Origin: Fasciola hepatica
Taxonomy: Eukaryota > Platyhelminthes > Trematoda > Plagiorchiida > Fasciolidae
Direction: 5' to 3'
Assembly (NCBI GenBank): GCA_948099385.1
Contig: CANUEZ040000156.1
Span: forward strand, 6,717,501 to 6,781,500
DNA length: 64,000 bases
Below the pieces are notes generated by a model. It was not told where the DNA came from. It saw nothing but the letters and a program-made list of their open reading frames with translations, and made no database searches. How positions within the stretch are numbered: the first letter of the stretch is position 1; the number at the start of each line of letters is the position of its first letter. The position numbers and the translations under genes are program-made. Shown one piece after another: positions 36,221 to 47,087 of this stretch.

Positions 36221-36448
36221 TTGGGTGTCTTTGAACATCCACCTTCATTTCATTTTAAAATTCCAAAAACAGCAGCGAAGTCTAGATATATTGGATACCC
36301 TTTATATTCCACAGTCTACTACGGGGAGGAAATTGAAAATCCGCGTCGATTATATCAAGATTCCCAAATCCATTTAGATGAACAGATAGAGAAGCAACAC
36401 ATGAGAGCCGGACTTCGAAGTGATATCATAAAATCAAAGGGGTTATGA
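36221..36448 (+). CDS. Possible terminal coding exon, unknown protein
   Basis: A 75-codon plus-strand frame contains HFKIPKTAAKSRYIGYPLYS and EEIENPRRLYQDSQIHLDEQ, a protein-like composition with charged helices, ending in TGA at 36448. It follows a CATTCCAG acceptor-like site at 36212-36219 (the last G next to the exon), and an AATAAA lies 108 bp beyond the stop. No upstream exon was found, and the first codon here is not ATG. It may be the last exon of a plus-strand gene converging on the minus-strand gene that ends at 36610, or a fragment of an unrecognised element. Confidence 0.4.
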   Translation: MGVFEHPPSFHFKIPKTAAKSRYIGYPLYSTVYYGEEIENPRRLYQDSQIHLDEQIEKQHMRAGLRSDIIKSKGL

Positions 36449-36555
36449 TTAGATTACCGCACAGAGGGTAGCGAAATGATACGGTTTAGTTGAACTTTGA
36501 CAGCAAAACCTAATTAAGCATAAGTTATTATACCGAGTAAAGCTTGTTGTTGGGA

Positions 36556-36561
36556 AATAAA
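36556..36561 (+). promoter_or_regulatory. Candidate polyadenylation signal AATAAA
   Basis: Perfect hexamer 108 bp downstream of the stop at 36448, a normal distance for the plus-strand exon described above. In AT-rich DNA the hexamer alone is weak evidence. Confidence 0.35.
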
Positions 36562-36609
36562 TTGTATGTGCAACCAGAGAAAAGGCTCATGTCTCATGAA
36601 GCACACCTA

Positions 36610-37053
36610 TTAGCACATAAAAGGCAAAAACATGGTGATTTTTGCTAAATTCGTCATATTCAGCATCGAAAATAAGCAAAACGATATCCTCAGATTGTGC
36701 ATCAAGCGTTGTTTGAGAAACCTGTCAAACCAATGTCTAGGGTAGTTCACTTGATCAGTAGTATCGATAGTAATCGTGTCGGTGTTTCCACTGGTCGATT
36801 CGTCTTCGAGCTCCACCTGAGCCGCGATCAATCCCTGGACAGTTACCAACTTGAATTCCGGTTCGTTCTGAGTTTTCGGTTCCATAATTATGTGCATCGC
36901 TTTGTGCCACTGTTGTTCTTTCCGAACTTTGGTTATGCGTTCGCACGTCGTCAGAAGACCAGCTTCTTTCTGTTCTGTCACATGCATTTTGCCCACCACA
37001 TTTTCGTTTTTGATGGCGGTTGGTGGTCCATTGGTGGGGTTCATAAGTTTTAG
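36610..37053 (-). CDS. Second exon of the large low-complexity protein gene
   Basis: Removing the 31-bp segment 37054-37084 shifts the reading frame of the 3-kb exon into this open frame, which begins S-LKLMNPTNGPPTA and continues KMHVTEQKEAG, ERITKVRKEQQWHKAMHI, QVELEDESTSGNTDTI, ending at a TAA (36610-36612). Its composition is more protein-like than the frame reached without splicing, which becomes an Arg/His/Ser-rich tail. A further donor (ACAG/GTTTCT, near 36720) could end the exon earlier, so the last ~35 codons are uncertain. No domain recognised. Confidence 0.6.
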   Translation of the reverse strand, partial: LKLMNPTNGPPTAIKNENVVGKMHVTEQKEAGLLTTCERITKVRKEQQWHKAMHIIMEPKTQNEPEFKLVTVQGLIAAQVELEDESTSGNTDTITIDTTDQVNYPRHWFDRFLKQRLMHNLRISFCLFSMLNMTNLAKITMFLPFMC

Positions 37054-37084
37054 CTGACGGTTCCAAATGAAAACACATGTTTAC
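37054..37084 (-). other. Predicted 31-nt intron
   Basis: Minus strand begins GTAAAC after TTCG and ends CCGTCAG. Length 31 is not a multiple of three, and removing it joins two long open frames in phase 0 (codon TCG then CTA). Introns of about 30-40 nt are well known in flatworms, especially schistosomes. cDNA would settle it; the unspliced frame also stays open for 85 codons. Confidence 0.6.
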
Positions 37085-40067
37085 CGAACTGGAGGGTACA
37101 CTGATGCATCGTGTGTGAGTGGAGTGGTGCAAATGCGATCTTCTGGTTGTCATTTCTATAGTCTCCTCTGTATCAGTTGTAGAGCTTTCAGTCGACCCGC
37201 TTGTTAATTCAGTTCTATCATGTGGCGAATGTCCACATTCCAGCAAAGATCTGTGTCTACGACCAGAAGGGGTTTTCTCATCGTAAAGTCCGACATTAAC
37301 CACCACGCGTTGGAAGCAAGGTCTTTGAAGTGAAGGCGATCTCCTAGTGTGGAAAGTTTCATCTGGTTGTATATGGTAATCTTCTGTCGGTTCCTTGTTC
37401 ACTTCGGAACCAGGTGTCTGGCGATATCTGTCAGTCCCCCGGGGAAGCAAATGAGGTGATCCTTTCTGAATGCGTTTCGCCCTAGTGCTGACTGCCGAAC
37501 GAGCTTCAGCGGATTCTTCTTTCATAGGTAATTTCAAGTCCGTTGTTTGTTCTCTTGGCGGTTCAGTTACTATGGGGATATTAGCATCTGAAAGTTGTTC
37601 TTCATGATCCAAAGGTAGTAATACTGCCTGACTTTCAAAGGCTGAAGAGTCTTGTTCGGCTTGTAGCACTGTCATTTCAGTGTCGCTGGATTTAAGGTCA
37701 GTTTGTTGTGCAGATTCCTCAGTCTGATACCCAATCATCGTACTTGCACTCATCATTGCTGGGCCGCGTATGATATGCCAAGTGGATCTTGAACATAATA
37801 ACTTCTCTTCTAACGAAATTATATTTCCTAGCTTAGAGTCCCCCGCCAATCTTTGATCACCATCGAAGTCTGCTTGAATACATCTTTCGCATGCAGGACG
37901 CGTGTATGGAATCACCTGGCCAGTGATATGCGTTTGCACTTCACGACTGTAGTTTTCCATCGGACTTTCTAGTTTTGAGCCTGATGCTGGAATGTTGAGA
38001 GCGAACATCACATCACGACTCGGTGGCTTCTGATGTGAAACTGCTGCTAATTCACTTGTTACGGGCTGGATGTCTTCCAGCCAAGGTTTACCAACTTGGA
38101 ACTTCTTTCCAACCGGTACAGTAAACGGTTTTATTGTCGATTTAGTCAGTTCATTTGGGCTGGGGCGGGAGAATTTTTCAATGCTTTCATCAAGAAGTTG
38201 CACAGCTTCCAAATGCTCGGGACCAGAGGCAATGGTCCGGACAATTTGGCCAACCTGGCAAGATACTGAGTACATCATTTGTCTATGTTTCCTGAAATTC
38301 GCGTCTTCAACAAGACAAGGCTTTGTGTCTGGTATGGTCTGCACTGCGATCTCCTGAGTTTTCGGGTGCTTTTCGGCGGAGTCGTATTTGGGCTCCAATT
38401 CCTGACCATCTACGGCTGTTTCGCGATTTCTGGTGATTACACCAACCTGACAACTAACATCCCAGACTTGATTTGGTCCCCGTTTATTCTCAGAATCCTT
38501 CCCCACTTGACAACTGACCGATATAGTTTGAACCTTACTCAGATCACCACCCACACCAATGTGCTGGAAACAGGCTCCACACTGAACTGCTTCATGAACT
38601 TGGGCTGGGAGCATCTTATTTTTTCGACATTCTGGACATAATCCTTCCGTCTTTCTCCCACCTAAAGTCTGTGTTTGTTTTACCTGCTTTGGTATCCAGT
38701 CCATGCGTCCGGCAATCAGGTCTGTGTCAGTCTGAATTCCGGAGTCAATTGCTTGGTCGATCGAACTGTAGTCGAACCACATGGATCGATCAGAATCGAC
38801 TGAAGAGAAAACTTTATCACTGCTTACTCGTTGGCGTGAAGCTCGACTGCGTAGTCGTTCGCTGTGGCCTGGAGTATGCTGTATTCGTGGTCGTTCCTGA
38901 GTAATCACATACTCGACCGATGGATGCCAGTGCTCGTGCAGCGGAGGACCGTAGCCCCATGGTGTGCCCTGTTGCACCCAGCTTCGAGAACGAATAATCG
39001 GAGTTGCAAGGACAGGCTTAGGGGTGTCTTGATCTGTTAATGTTGCATTGGAATCTGAATGGGGTAATGCAGTTTGTACGTGTAGCGCTGAGTGTCGTTC
39101 GACAACCAGAGGAGAGTGTACTTCCATTGGTTCCGGCTCTGTGCCCATACTATCTGTGCCTGGCGATATGGATTCTGGTGTGCCTTTTCTTTTTTTGCCC
39201 CATTTGAAAATGGATATTCTACCAGTCTTTTGTCTACTCTTCTCTGCCTGTTTCGTGACCGGTTCTCGTAGTGTTCTCATTTCACTGTCATCTAGCGTTG
39301 GGGTCTCTGCAAGGCTGCCTATTCCAGAACTGGCTGTAGTGTCAGTCATACCCGGAGTAAGAATGCCACCGGTCGCAGATGAGAAACTGTGTGGACGATG
39401 CTTATTCCAACGACCGAGACGTTTGTGCATTTTGGAAACTGATTCCATTGGACGAGAGCGACTAGAAAGTGAACTGTCTCCAGTCATATATCTCGGCTCA
39501 CGGGCAGTACTCAAAGCAGGCATTGAATCAGCCGATTGAACTTTACCTGTACTAATAGGAGGACTAGCAAGAACCATTAGATCGTTTTGACGTCCTTTGC
39601 TGTGTCTAGGTCTGGGCGAGAACTGAAGCAAACTCTTTCGCCCATCTTGGTAGCAAAAGCCCTCCATTTCTGGTCCTATAGGCGTGGTTAACTCACTTGG
39701 ACTACGATACACATCAATTTCATACTCCATGGCACATTTAGGGCAATGAACGAGTGTAGGTATATATGGTGTACTGATCTGTGTCATCAGATCCTTTGTT
39801 GCAGCTTTTAGGCGTGGTGATGAGTGCGACCGAGCATGTTTATCTGGCACCACTGCTGTGGGGGTCTGTTTCGGAGAAGATGAATATTCGCGTTCCACAA
39901 ACTGGGCCTTCCCATCGGTCAATATCCGATATGTCCGAGGTGCAGGCTCAGCGAAACTTGTGACCAACTCATCGATTGGATCGGTTCCGTATTCTGTTGC
40001 CCGTATATAACTGGCTTCAGTTGATTTCAGCCGAAAATCATCACGTAAGTCAAGTACTGGCCTGGCA
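37085..40067 (-). CDS. Large exon of an uncharacterised low-complexity protein with CxxC pairs and repeated Q-T/Q-V motifs
   Basis: A 2983-bp minus-strand exon. The frame is open further upstream to 40150 but has no ATG there, and a strong acceptor (CGCATTTTTCTCAG) precedes 40067, so I start it there; the first base completes a codon from an upstream exon. About 990 codons, Ser/Thr/Pro/Gln-rich and probably mostly disordered. Two cysteine-pair sites: CPKCAMEYE near 39740 and CPECRKNKM...VQCGAC near 38580-38640, like a zinc ribbon. VSCQVG occurs three times (about 38250, 38445, 38505) with several QT sites (SGIQTDT 38730, KQTQTLGG 38670, AVQTIPD 38340, EVQTHIT 37935, AQQTDL 37700). These resemble dynein light chain LC8-binding motifs, an inference. 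Basic KWGKKRKG stretch near 39200. No family recognised; it could be a flatworm-specific scaffold or the 3' part of the gene at 47-62 kb. Confidence 0.85.
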
Positions 40068-40741
40068 CTGAGAAAAATGCGATAGAAGGGGTGAGTGAGA
40101 GCTTTGTGTTGGGAAAATCTAAACAATAGATTCTGTATACTGACAACCAAGTATAATCACAGAGGTGAACTAGACGCATCTGATACAAATGAAAATTCCA
40201 GAAATTTCCGTTGGGGATTTCGCGAAGTTCGCGTAAACAGTAAGTATCACTGTGTTGGTAAATGTTGTATCTTTAATTTGTCCGTTCTCTACTAATCCAA
40301 ACTGCATAATTAGGCACGGCGTGTGGGTCGTTTGGAACCAGTTTTAGTCTCCCAGCTAAAAGATACATCTGTCAGTCGGGCTAAGGACTGTTTTTGTTGG
40401 CCATGCCTTCGTTTTAAGATGCAGTCGTTGTAGACTAAGTCCTGACTCCTGTGTACAACAAGAGCCCATCGGGTTTGCGAAAACCATCTGAAGAATAAGT
40501 CTTCAAAAGTGTCGGCTTCCGTTTGAATTATTTTTTAAAAAGTCATGAAAACTTCCTCCCCGAATCTGTCTGCATTCTATCTTTAGTCGGTTCTCTTTCG
40601 CAACTGAAGTAGCGCTATTTACCAGAATAATAGAAATAAACACAAGTCTTTCTACGAAGTGTTTTAGGGTACGATAAAAATAGAGGATAGTGGTATTTAA
40701 ACCCCAACGTCTTGGAGACTTCAGATTAATTGTCCCTTTAC

Positions 40742-40802
40742 CAGGTTTTTGTGCAACCTTTCCTTGGAAGCCTGATCAAATTGAATAGTTCTGAACACAT
40801 TT
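40742..40802 (-). CDS. Possible small upstream exon of the large protein gene
   Basis: 61 bp on the minus strand between AATATGTTTCAG (good acceptor) and AACCTG/GTAAAG (fair donor). Two frames are open. The one containing MCSELFNLIRLPRKG ends in phase 2, as needed to join the exon starting at 40067. The other, NVFRTIQFDQASKERLHKNL, looks more like protein but would not join in phase. Weak candidate. Confidence 0.3.
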
Positions 40803-41560
40803 CTGAAACATATTCAAAAGTTTTACACCGTTTAGCGATTTACAAACAGAAAGATCTTCTATTCAATTCCTCCGATCTTTCACGTAGTATTCTATTCATT
40901 TTGTTTCATTCAGTTTCCCATGGAATCAGCTGCACAGTATGCTGCTTCTCTTTATCATGTAGTTAATGGCAGATTTTCTATTACTCATTGGTAACTAACT
41001 GAGAGGAATGGACAAACAAGTAATTCAAACGTGGATGACATGTCTCTTTTGGTTGATGGCGAATAACAGAGTAGCCATTTAACAAGACGTTTGTGATTGG
41101 TTAGGACAAAAATGATCTGTTCTCGAATAACCTCTATGCATCATATGGTTGTATGAGCGCGCGGCTGTAACTACACTACGGGTCGATCATGTTCCTTTAT
41201 CCGTGTTATCGACCATCTAACAACACAGCTTCGTCCGTCCTCTCATATAAAATGATCAACTGAAACTCAGACATCGTCATTCGACGTATCCTGCTCATTG
41301 CATTCTTTTCCCGTCTCTTTCCGCTTACTTATTAGGTGAATTCGTGTTGTCTTTGAATATTAATTATTGCATTCTTGTTTTGTTCTCACCAATTTTAGTT
41401 AAGGGACCATTGCGGTTGAAAATAATGGACATCTTCAACTTGGTCGTGGTCTAAAATCCGTAGTGGTTCCAATCCAGCGTTCATCAAACAGTGTTGAATC
41501 ATAAAAAGAAAATAATTCAAATATTTTTAATTTAGTCTGCACCTTTCCCTATCGAGCTTT
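40803..41560. other. Gap without identified feature
   Basis: No convincing gene or repeat. The sequence is AT-leaning. Confidence 0.35.
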
Positions 41561-41564
41561 AGCC

Positions 41565-42092
41565 AAAACCCGCAATTTTTTAGCCACGACCCACCGTTCT
41601 TTAGCCCCAACCCACCATTCTTCTCCAACTTTATAGTCCATTTTTCGGTCCGCTTGAGTGAATTCAAACAGGTAAAACGGTTGCCACTTTAATTTGTTTA
41701 TATTTTCTAGTACTTTAAGCGCTGGTTCACTGAAAATGAAACAGTAATAAGGGTTGTGCCACATGGTTCGACGATACGGCTACATCGTTTAAACCTTCTC
41801 CAATCATTTTGCGATGTAGCATTTGATACCATTACCACGGTCAACTGAGCAGCATAGGATCATCACACTTTCACATTTGTTCCGTTAGCATTGCAACACC
41901 AATCTTTGTATAAAAAAATAATAAATTGCTCCAATATCTCTTGATGTCATTATATTCCGATACTTTCTACCTGACTGGCTTGCAGGGGCATGGCTAAAGA
42001 TTGTGCTTCAAGGGTAAAGAATGATGGGTCGTGGCTATAGAATGGTGGGTCGTGGCTAAAGAATGATGGGTTGTGGCTAAAGCTTGATGGGA
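41565..42092. repeat. Foldback-like element with 21-bp tandem repeats in both arms
   Basis: The right arm (41990-42092) holds at least three full 21-bp units of the type GTCGTGGCTAAAGAATGATGG (last two bases vary in copy). The left arm (41565-41625) holds about three units of the same sequence in inverted orientation. About 370 bp of AT-rich DNA without an open frame separates the arms. Tandem repeats inside long inverted ends are the hallmark of foldback-type, non-autonomous DNA elements; a rearranged minisatellite is the alternative. Confidence 0.7.
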
Positions 42093-43500
42093 AAAGGTGT
42101 AGTTAAATCGGCTGTTGTAGCAAAAAGGTTCATATGGGAGTCCATGCACTTTGCCTTTTAGTCGTGGTTGGGTTACCTGAATAAACAAATTATGCACGGC
42201 TGCTACAAGTCAGACACGGTTGGCACTTGTTTCGCCAGCTATTTGTCCAAATCAACAAGTGTTGATAGAGGTAACCGCCATACAAAAAACACCATAAAGA
42301 AAAATGTTCCAGACTTGCGGCACGTTACTGCTTCGCGTAAAGGTAAAATGGTATTTAGTGGTGGGGAACCATTCACCTTTCATAGGCGAAGTCGCGTAAT
42401 TCAGATGCAATATATGGGACCCTGGATTAAACAGTTTGTCGCTTGAGTCCCCGAAATTCGATACTATGGTAACCTGAAATTGGAAATCCTTCCTAGAAAC
42501 ATCCTCTATATTAATGTTTGTTGTCAGTTCTTCCGGATTAATCGTAAATTGTTAAGAAAAACACCGTCATTTATCTTACTCAAATGAACGAAGGCGTCTG
42601 TCCTGCGTCGTTTCGGATGACTGTACGAAAGCTTCTTGGCTCATAGAACGAACGGAAGCTGTCTTTTTAGTTTCCAGCAACTGACTGCGCAAATTCTATA
42701 ATAGTGAAGAATTCGAAAGATAAACAAATCCGTAGTAAATCGATAATGTAGGGAGATTACTATCGAGATTGATTGTTAATAATCATGGTAACGCAGTGGT
42801 TTTTCGTTCTTATTATCACATGTAGGAGAAATCCAGAGAAGCTTTTGGTTAGTGCTTTCGACGAGGTCATTTAAATCACCAACATAATCTCGTTTGAATC
42901 GTGAGGAGTGTGAATGGACAGAGTTTATTTTTAGAGTCTCAATTTATTTCTGTTCATACGTATAGAATTAATATGAACGAAATGCAATAATTTAGTTAAT
43001 CAGTTTGTCGACTGATTAGAAGGAAATCAAGTTAAGGTGGTATTTGAGTACAGTCGATGACATGGACGATGTACCCTCTGGTGATGTCACAGGATTTCGA
43101 TCACGGCAGTCAAGATGTTGAAACGAGCTCATATCGAGATCCAATTTCGAGCATGATTAACCGTTAGTCTTTGCTTTGTTCACACCTCGTCGCTCATCTC
43201 TGAAGGGTCTTTACTCATTTGGAAGAACGCCTTACGGTATGCTAAGCGCTGTATCAAACCTAACTGTGCAGTGCTACAAACACATCATTTTTCCTGTGGT
43301 CCCGATCCGTTTGGAAATTTGGGACAGTTGCTATGCCGTTGCAGCCGGTTATCACCACAGCCAGATGAGTAATTGGCGGATAAACAAAATGCAATGACCG
43401 TGTTCCGGTTCAAACAGTCACGTGCACGGACTCGCTCGCACACATCTACTCCGACGCTAATCGATCAATAACCGTCACCACATGTGCAGGAGCCTGCAAC
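42093..43500. other. Gap, nothing firm
   Basis: A 92-codon plus-strand frame at 42168-42446 includes RKGKMVFSGGEPFTFHRR, faintly FLYWCH-like, but has no other support. The rest is non-coding by eye. Confidence 0.3.
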
Positions 43501-43520
43501 CGTAAAAAGCTGGTCCGCTC

Positions 43521-43563
<43 letters not shown>

Positions 43564-43800
43564 TACACACACGCAGACACACATACAAACACACATACAC
43601 AAAAGTTGTCAATGATGCATCAGTCCGGATGGTGTTAACTAATCAGATCTCGGTACGTATCGATTGATCTTGCTTGGCTTCAGCCGAATGTACGCGGAGT
43701 TTACGATCTCACATGCATGTAGCCTATCCCATTTGCTTACTTACCTAGTTTACTCGCTTGTCTACGGACTGGCTACGTGCAAACTTGCGTACCAATAAAC
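43500..43800 (+). repeat. Dispersed repeat family member with (CA)n core
   Basis: Second good copy of the 34550-34870 family, beginning in a pure (CA)n tract at about 43522-43560 and a degenerate CA-rich extension to 43600. The CA-rich block also exists in diverged form in the other copy (CACACGCACACACGC), so the microsatellite probably grew from the repeat itself. Confidence 0.6.
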
Positions 43801-44186
43801 ATATCGTTTACACTGTCCGTGAGGTTACCTACCCGAAACACTAGACAGCTTTTCCTATCTCATCTGTGGTGTACGATATTCAGAACAATCTATCGTCTTT
43901 ACCGTCAAGTTGCGACAGATCACCGAAGGTTTCACCCGATCTCATCCTCCCAAAAATCGACTGCTAGAATAACGAGCTCCATGACTGATGGAGTTTGTAG
44001 CTCTGATTTTGTCAGTTATATTTATTGCAAACAATAGAATTAGCACAATAAATGCCAATCAAAAATGCGATATTAATACCATTAACGTATTGACGTGAAT
44101 TAGGCAACTAGGAATCGGTCAGGAAATCAAAAAGTGTGGAAATCACAATCTTTCGTTCAAGGTCTCGGTTTCCATTCTGAACTCAC

Positions 44187-44367
44187 TGAGCGCGCATTGG
44201 GTAAATAAAACCAAGCCGGAATGAAATAGTTATAAAACAGTTCACCTAGGTTTTTGAGGACCAGTGGAGCCTTGGCCTTGCTTTCTATATCGAACTCGAC
44301 TTGAATGAGGAGCTTTAAAACCTCTTTTTTATTGATCAAATGGCCGAGGAAAGGACAGCCCGCTCTG
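44187..44367 (-). CDS. Possible coding exon of unknown function
   Basis: On the minus strand, GATTAG (acceptor) opens a 60-codon frame including FLGHLINKKEVLKLLI, ESKAKAPLVLKNLGELF and YNYFIPAWFYLPN, ending at CGCTCA/GTGAGT (strong donor). The sequence has a well-mixed, protein-like composition rare in this window. I recognise no family, and its phases do not join directly to the exons on either side, so it may instead be an unrecognised transposon fragment. Confidence 0.35.
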
Positions 44368-45369
44368 CTAATCAGGCTTGCCATTGCCGAATGATCTGGA
44401 TCTTTGACGGGACCGACTGGATGGTTTGTCAGTTATCTTGAAGTATCATCGGTATGTAGGTGATCATGGTTAAGGTGTCCGTATTGGAGTCATGCTTGTA
44501 GCAGCAGCTGCCACTTCTACTGCAGACAAAGATACCCAGTTATGTTAAAAAAACGACTCCAAAGACAACTACCAGAAGATTGTTAAACAGTATAATCATA
44601 TGCATTCATCTGTTTAAACTTAGCAGGGGTCTCAGCTTTGGGCCACTTTTACAAATGATAGTCAACAAACATCCTCAGGTTTCAGAAAATCCTCTTTTCC
44701 AATAACTAAAATCCAGGCCGCTGGGAACAACAAACATTCTGCAAACATAATAGGACTGCCAAGGTAAATATCCGTGGAAGTTTACCTGGCATCAGAATGG
44801 AGATTTCGAACCCGTATAACTTTACGATTTACACCCGAAAACACTTCTCGTATTAGTATCAAGAAATTCGAAAAAAGAATGGGATGTTGCTATATGACAC
44901 AGAGGAATTCAGTGGAAGCCAGGATTAAAAATCAAAGAAAGGGACATTGTAACATTGGCCCTGAGGTTTACTTTGTCTATGAATAAAATGAAATGAAAGG
45001 GGCAGAAGGTGGTATGTAGGTTGAGAACGATGCAACCTACCGGCAAGCGCGATTTAGTCTGGGAAATTCGACAGAAGTTAGTTTTCGTTCCACACCAAAG
45101 ATCTCATGTTGTTTGAAAGTTGGGTCTAAGAGAACCTCATCACAGTAAATTTGCGATGGTCCTGTTCTCACAAGGTTGGCAACCTATTTCAGATATCATC
45201 ATCCTATGCAGCCAGTCAAATCTGTCAACTTTGTATGAGGCCTGGAATTTGGAGATAATGCCTCTTTTCTTTCTCTTTGAAATCCACTCATGACGAGTAC
45301 GAGGCTGTACAAATGTGACGCCGGTTATCCCAGCTGCTGCTGATATGAAGCCCAGGGTTCAGGCCGCAG

Positions 45370-46690
45370 GTCTATTCGCATGCATTCCCACGCGGTCCAG
45401 TGCACTACACTTCATTTCCAGAGCCTAACCAATCAAATGAAACTGGGCCCTCACTGTTAGATCTTGTAGATGCAGTGAATTAGCCTTACGATTGGCTAGT
45501 AAGTTATCTGCTCATAAGTGCATACCCTCTTTTGTAATGTACACAAGTTAGTGCCAACCAAAGGCCATATAAAACACTCTTTTAAGTGCAACAATATTTA
45601 AGATTTTTCTTTCTTTTGAAGTGTAAAATGCCGCTTCGGGAATGGGTTCGCCCTACAACAAACCTTGTTCTGACTGAGAAAGTCTTAGCTGTAGTAGATA
45701 GGCTTTGTTATGTAGGCTGTAGTATTTCATCAGATGATCGGTTGTCGATGAAATGTCATCGAGTATAAACAATTTCCGTTTCACTTTCACCAGTTTGAAC
45801 CAGCTGTGTCATCTGCGTGACATGTGACTTTCTATTAGGGTCGAGTGTATATCGTGGCCCCATTTATATGGTTCGTAAACTTGATCTGTACGAGCAGAAT
45901 ATACGCGAACACCACAAACCTTTGAGCACTAGTGTTTTCTAATCACTGCTGGAATATGGTGGGAAAATTGTTTAAGCAGCACTAACATTAGGGAATTAGA
46001 GGTTGGTCTCTGGAACAAACACTAATCTAGAAAAGTTGAGATGGCTGGGACATGTGTTACACGTGTCCACAGATAGACCCCTCAGTGTTCATTATTCTCC
46101 GAGGTAGGAGGAAGCATCAGGCTGTTCAGTCCATGACAAGGCAACATGTTTGAGAACTGTAACTAGTGGATTCAGTCGAGTAGGTCTCTGAGAAAATCAT
46201 TCCTTTGTCAAAGGATTTTCACTGGTCATGCTCAGCGGTGCCGAGGGTGGTAAAGCGTGTTTTTGCCATATTCGTTGGTAAACAGCAGAGGGATTCCGCA
46301 GGTTCCCTGTTACCAAATTTATTTTCGTCCCGTTAGCTCTAGTGAGAAGACTTTTCTGCCTGAGAATCTTTTTATTTTGTTAACGGAAAGCACAGAGTTT
46401 ACATAGGATGCAACAGTCACTGACTCCAACTGACACACTATAAACTAATTGATCGAAGCGGGTCTCAGGTAACGTCTCTTCTGATTGGTTAATTGGCGTT
46501 ACGGTCAGCCACCGTATGAAGGGAGTGTTTTCTGGTCTCATCGACACGTTTTCTTGCCATTCGTGATGCAGTTACCTCAAAACTTGACCTGGGTTTGGTC
46601 AGGCAGTGGTGGGCTGACTGCTAACGAGACTTGCCTATCTATCGACCATGAATCGACTCATACTCTCACACAGTGGAGGGTGTTTTATAT
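45370..46690 (+). mobile_element. RTE-like retrotransposon C-terminal remnant with 3' tail
   Basis: Plus-strand broken frames give KCKMPLREWVRPT, VLAVVDRLCYVGCSISSDDRL (compare SKCK.L..DW... and VD.F.YLGS.IS..G), a RVY-IVAP segment and LRWLGHVLHV (compare RLRWLGHVLRM), the RTE C-terminal signature. 46290-46690 is shared with 54870-55260, so it is probably the element's 3' untranslated end. The upstream 45440-45590 is similar to 50440-50740. Confidence 0.75.
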
Positions 46691-47022
46691 CTTAGGTATT
46701 TGTAAACGGGAAAGATAGACAAATGAGTCAGTTGCGCGTACTCCGGAGCGGTAAGCGCAGCTGTGGTATAGTCAAAGTCCGGAGATAGGTCGGAAGCATT
46801 CCAAAGCCAGTAATCATTTAATAGGTTTGAGTACACGGGCACAAGCAAGTATATCCAGTCATACGTGTGAACATACATAAGAGTGTGCGAATGTGCCCGG
46901 TTTTAAAGTGACGATGTACGAATATCAATGGGTACGTTACGTCAGGAAATGAAAAAATAAATGCAGTCGCTTTCAGCACATCAAACATAACAATGAGTAA
47001 CTGATCTAAAAACAGTACTTAC

Positions 47023-47087
47023 ATTCCACGCGTTTAGGGTTTGAAGCAACTGGTTCAGTTCCTCAGGTCGTGCTTCGTCCTCACCAG
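47023..47087 (-). CDS. Exon of a plakin-like gene (after the plakin domain core)
   Basis: 65 bp between AAATTATAG and AAT/GTAAGTACTG (near-consensus donor). The only open frame gives GEDEARPEELNQLLQTLNAWN. Its start phase accepts exactly the one base left over by the exon at 49283-49415, and it ends in phase 0. The sequence is an amphipathic helix of spectrin-repeat type. I found no following exon that starts in phase 0. Confidence 0.6.

Noticed and set aside
40068..40150. Extending the large exon upstream to the first in-frame codon at 40150
   Set aside because: The first codon would be TTG, no ATG is present nearby, and a strong splice acceptor lies at 40068-40081.
42168..42446. FLYWCH zinc-finger gene
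   Set aside because: Only a short loose resemblance, with no Cys/His pattern.
43522..43560. CRISPR-like or other regular array
   Set aside because: It is a (CA)n microsatellite with no spacers; the genome context is eukaryotic.
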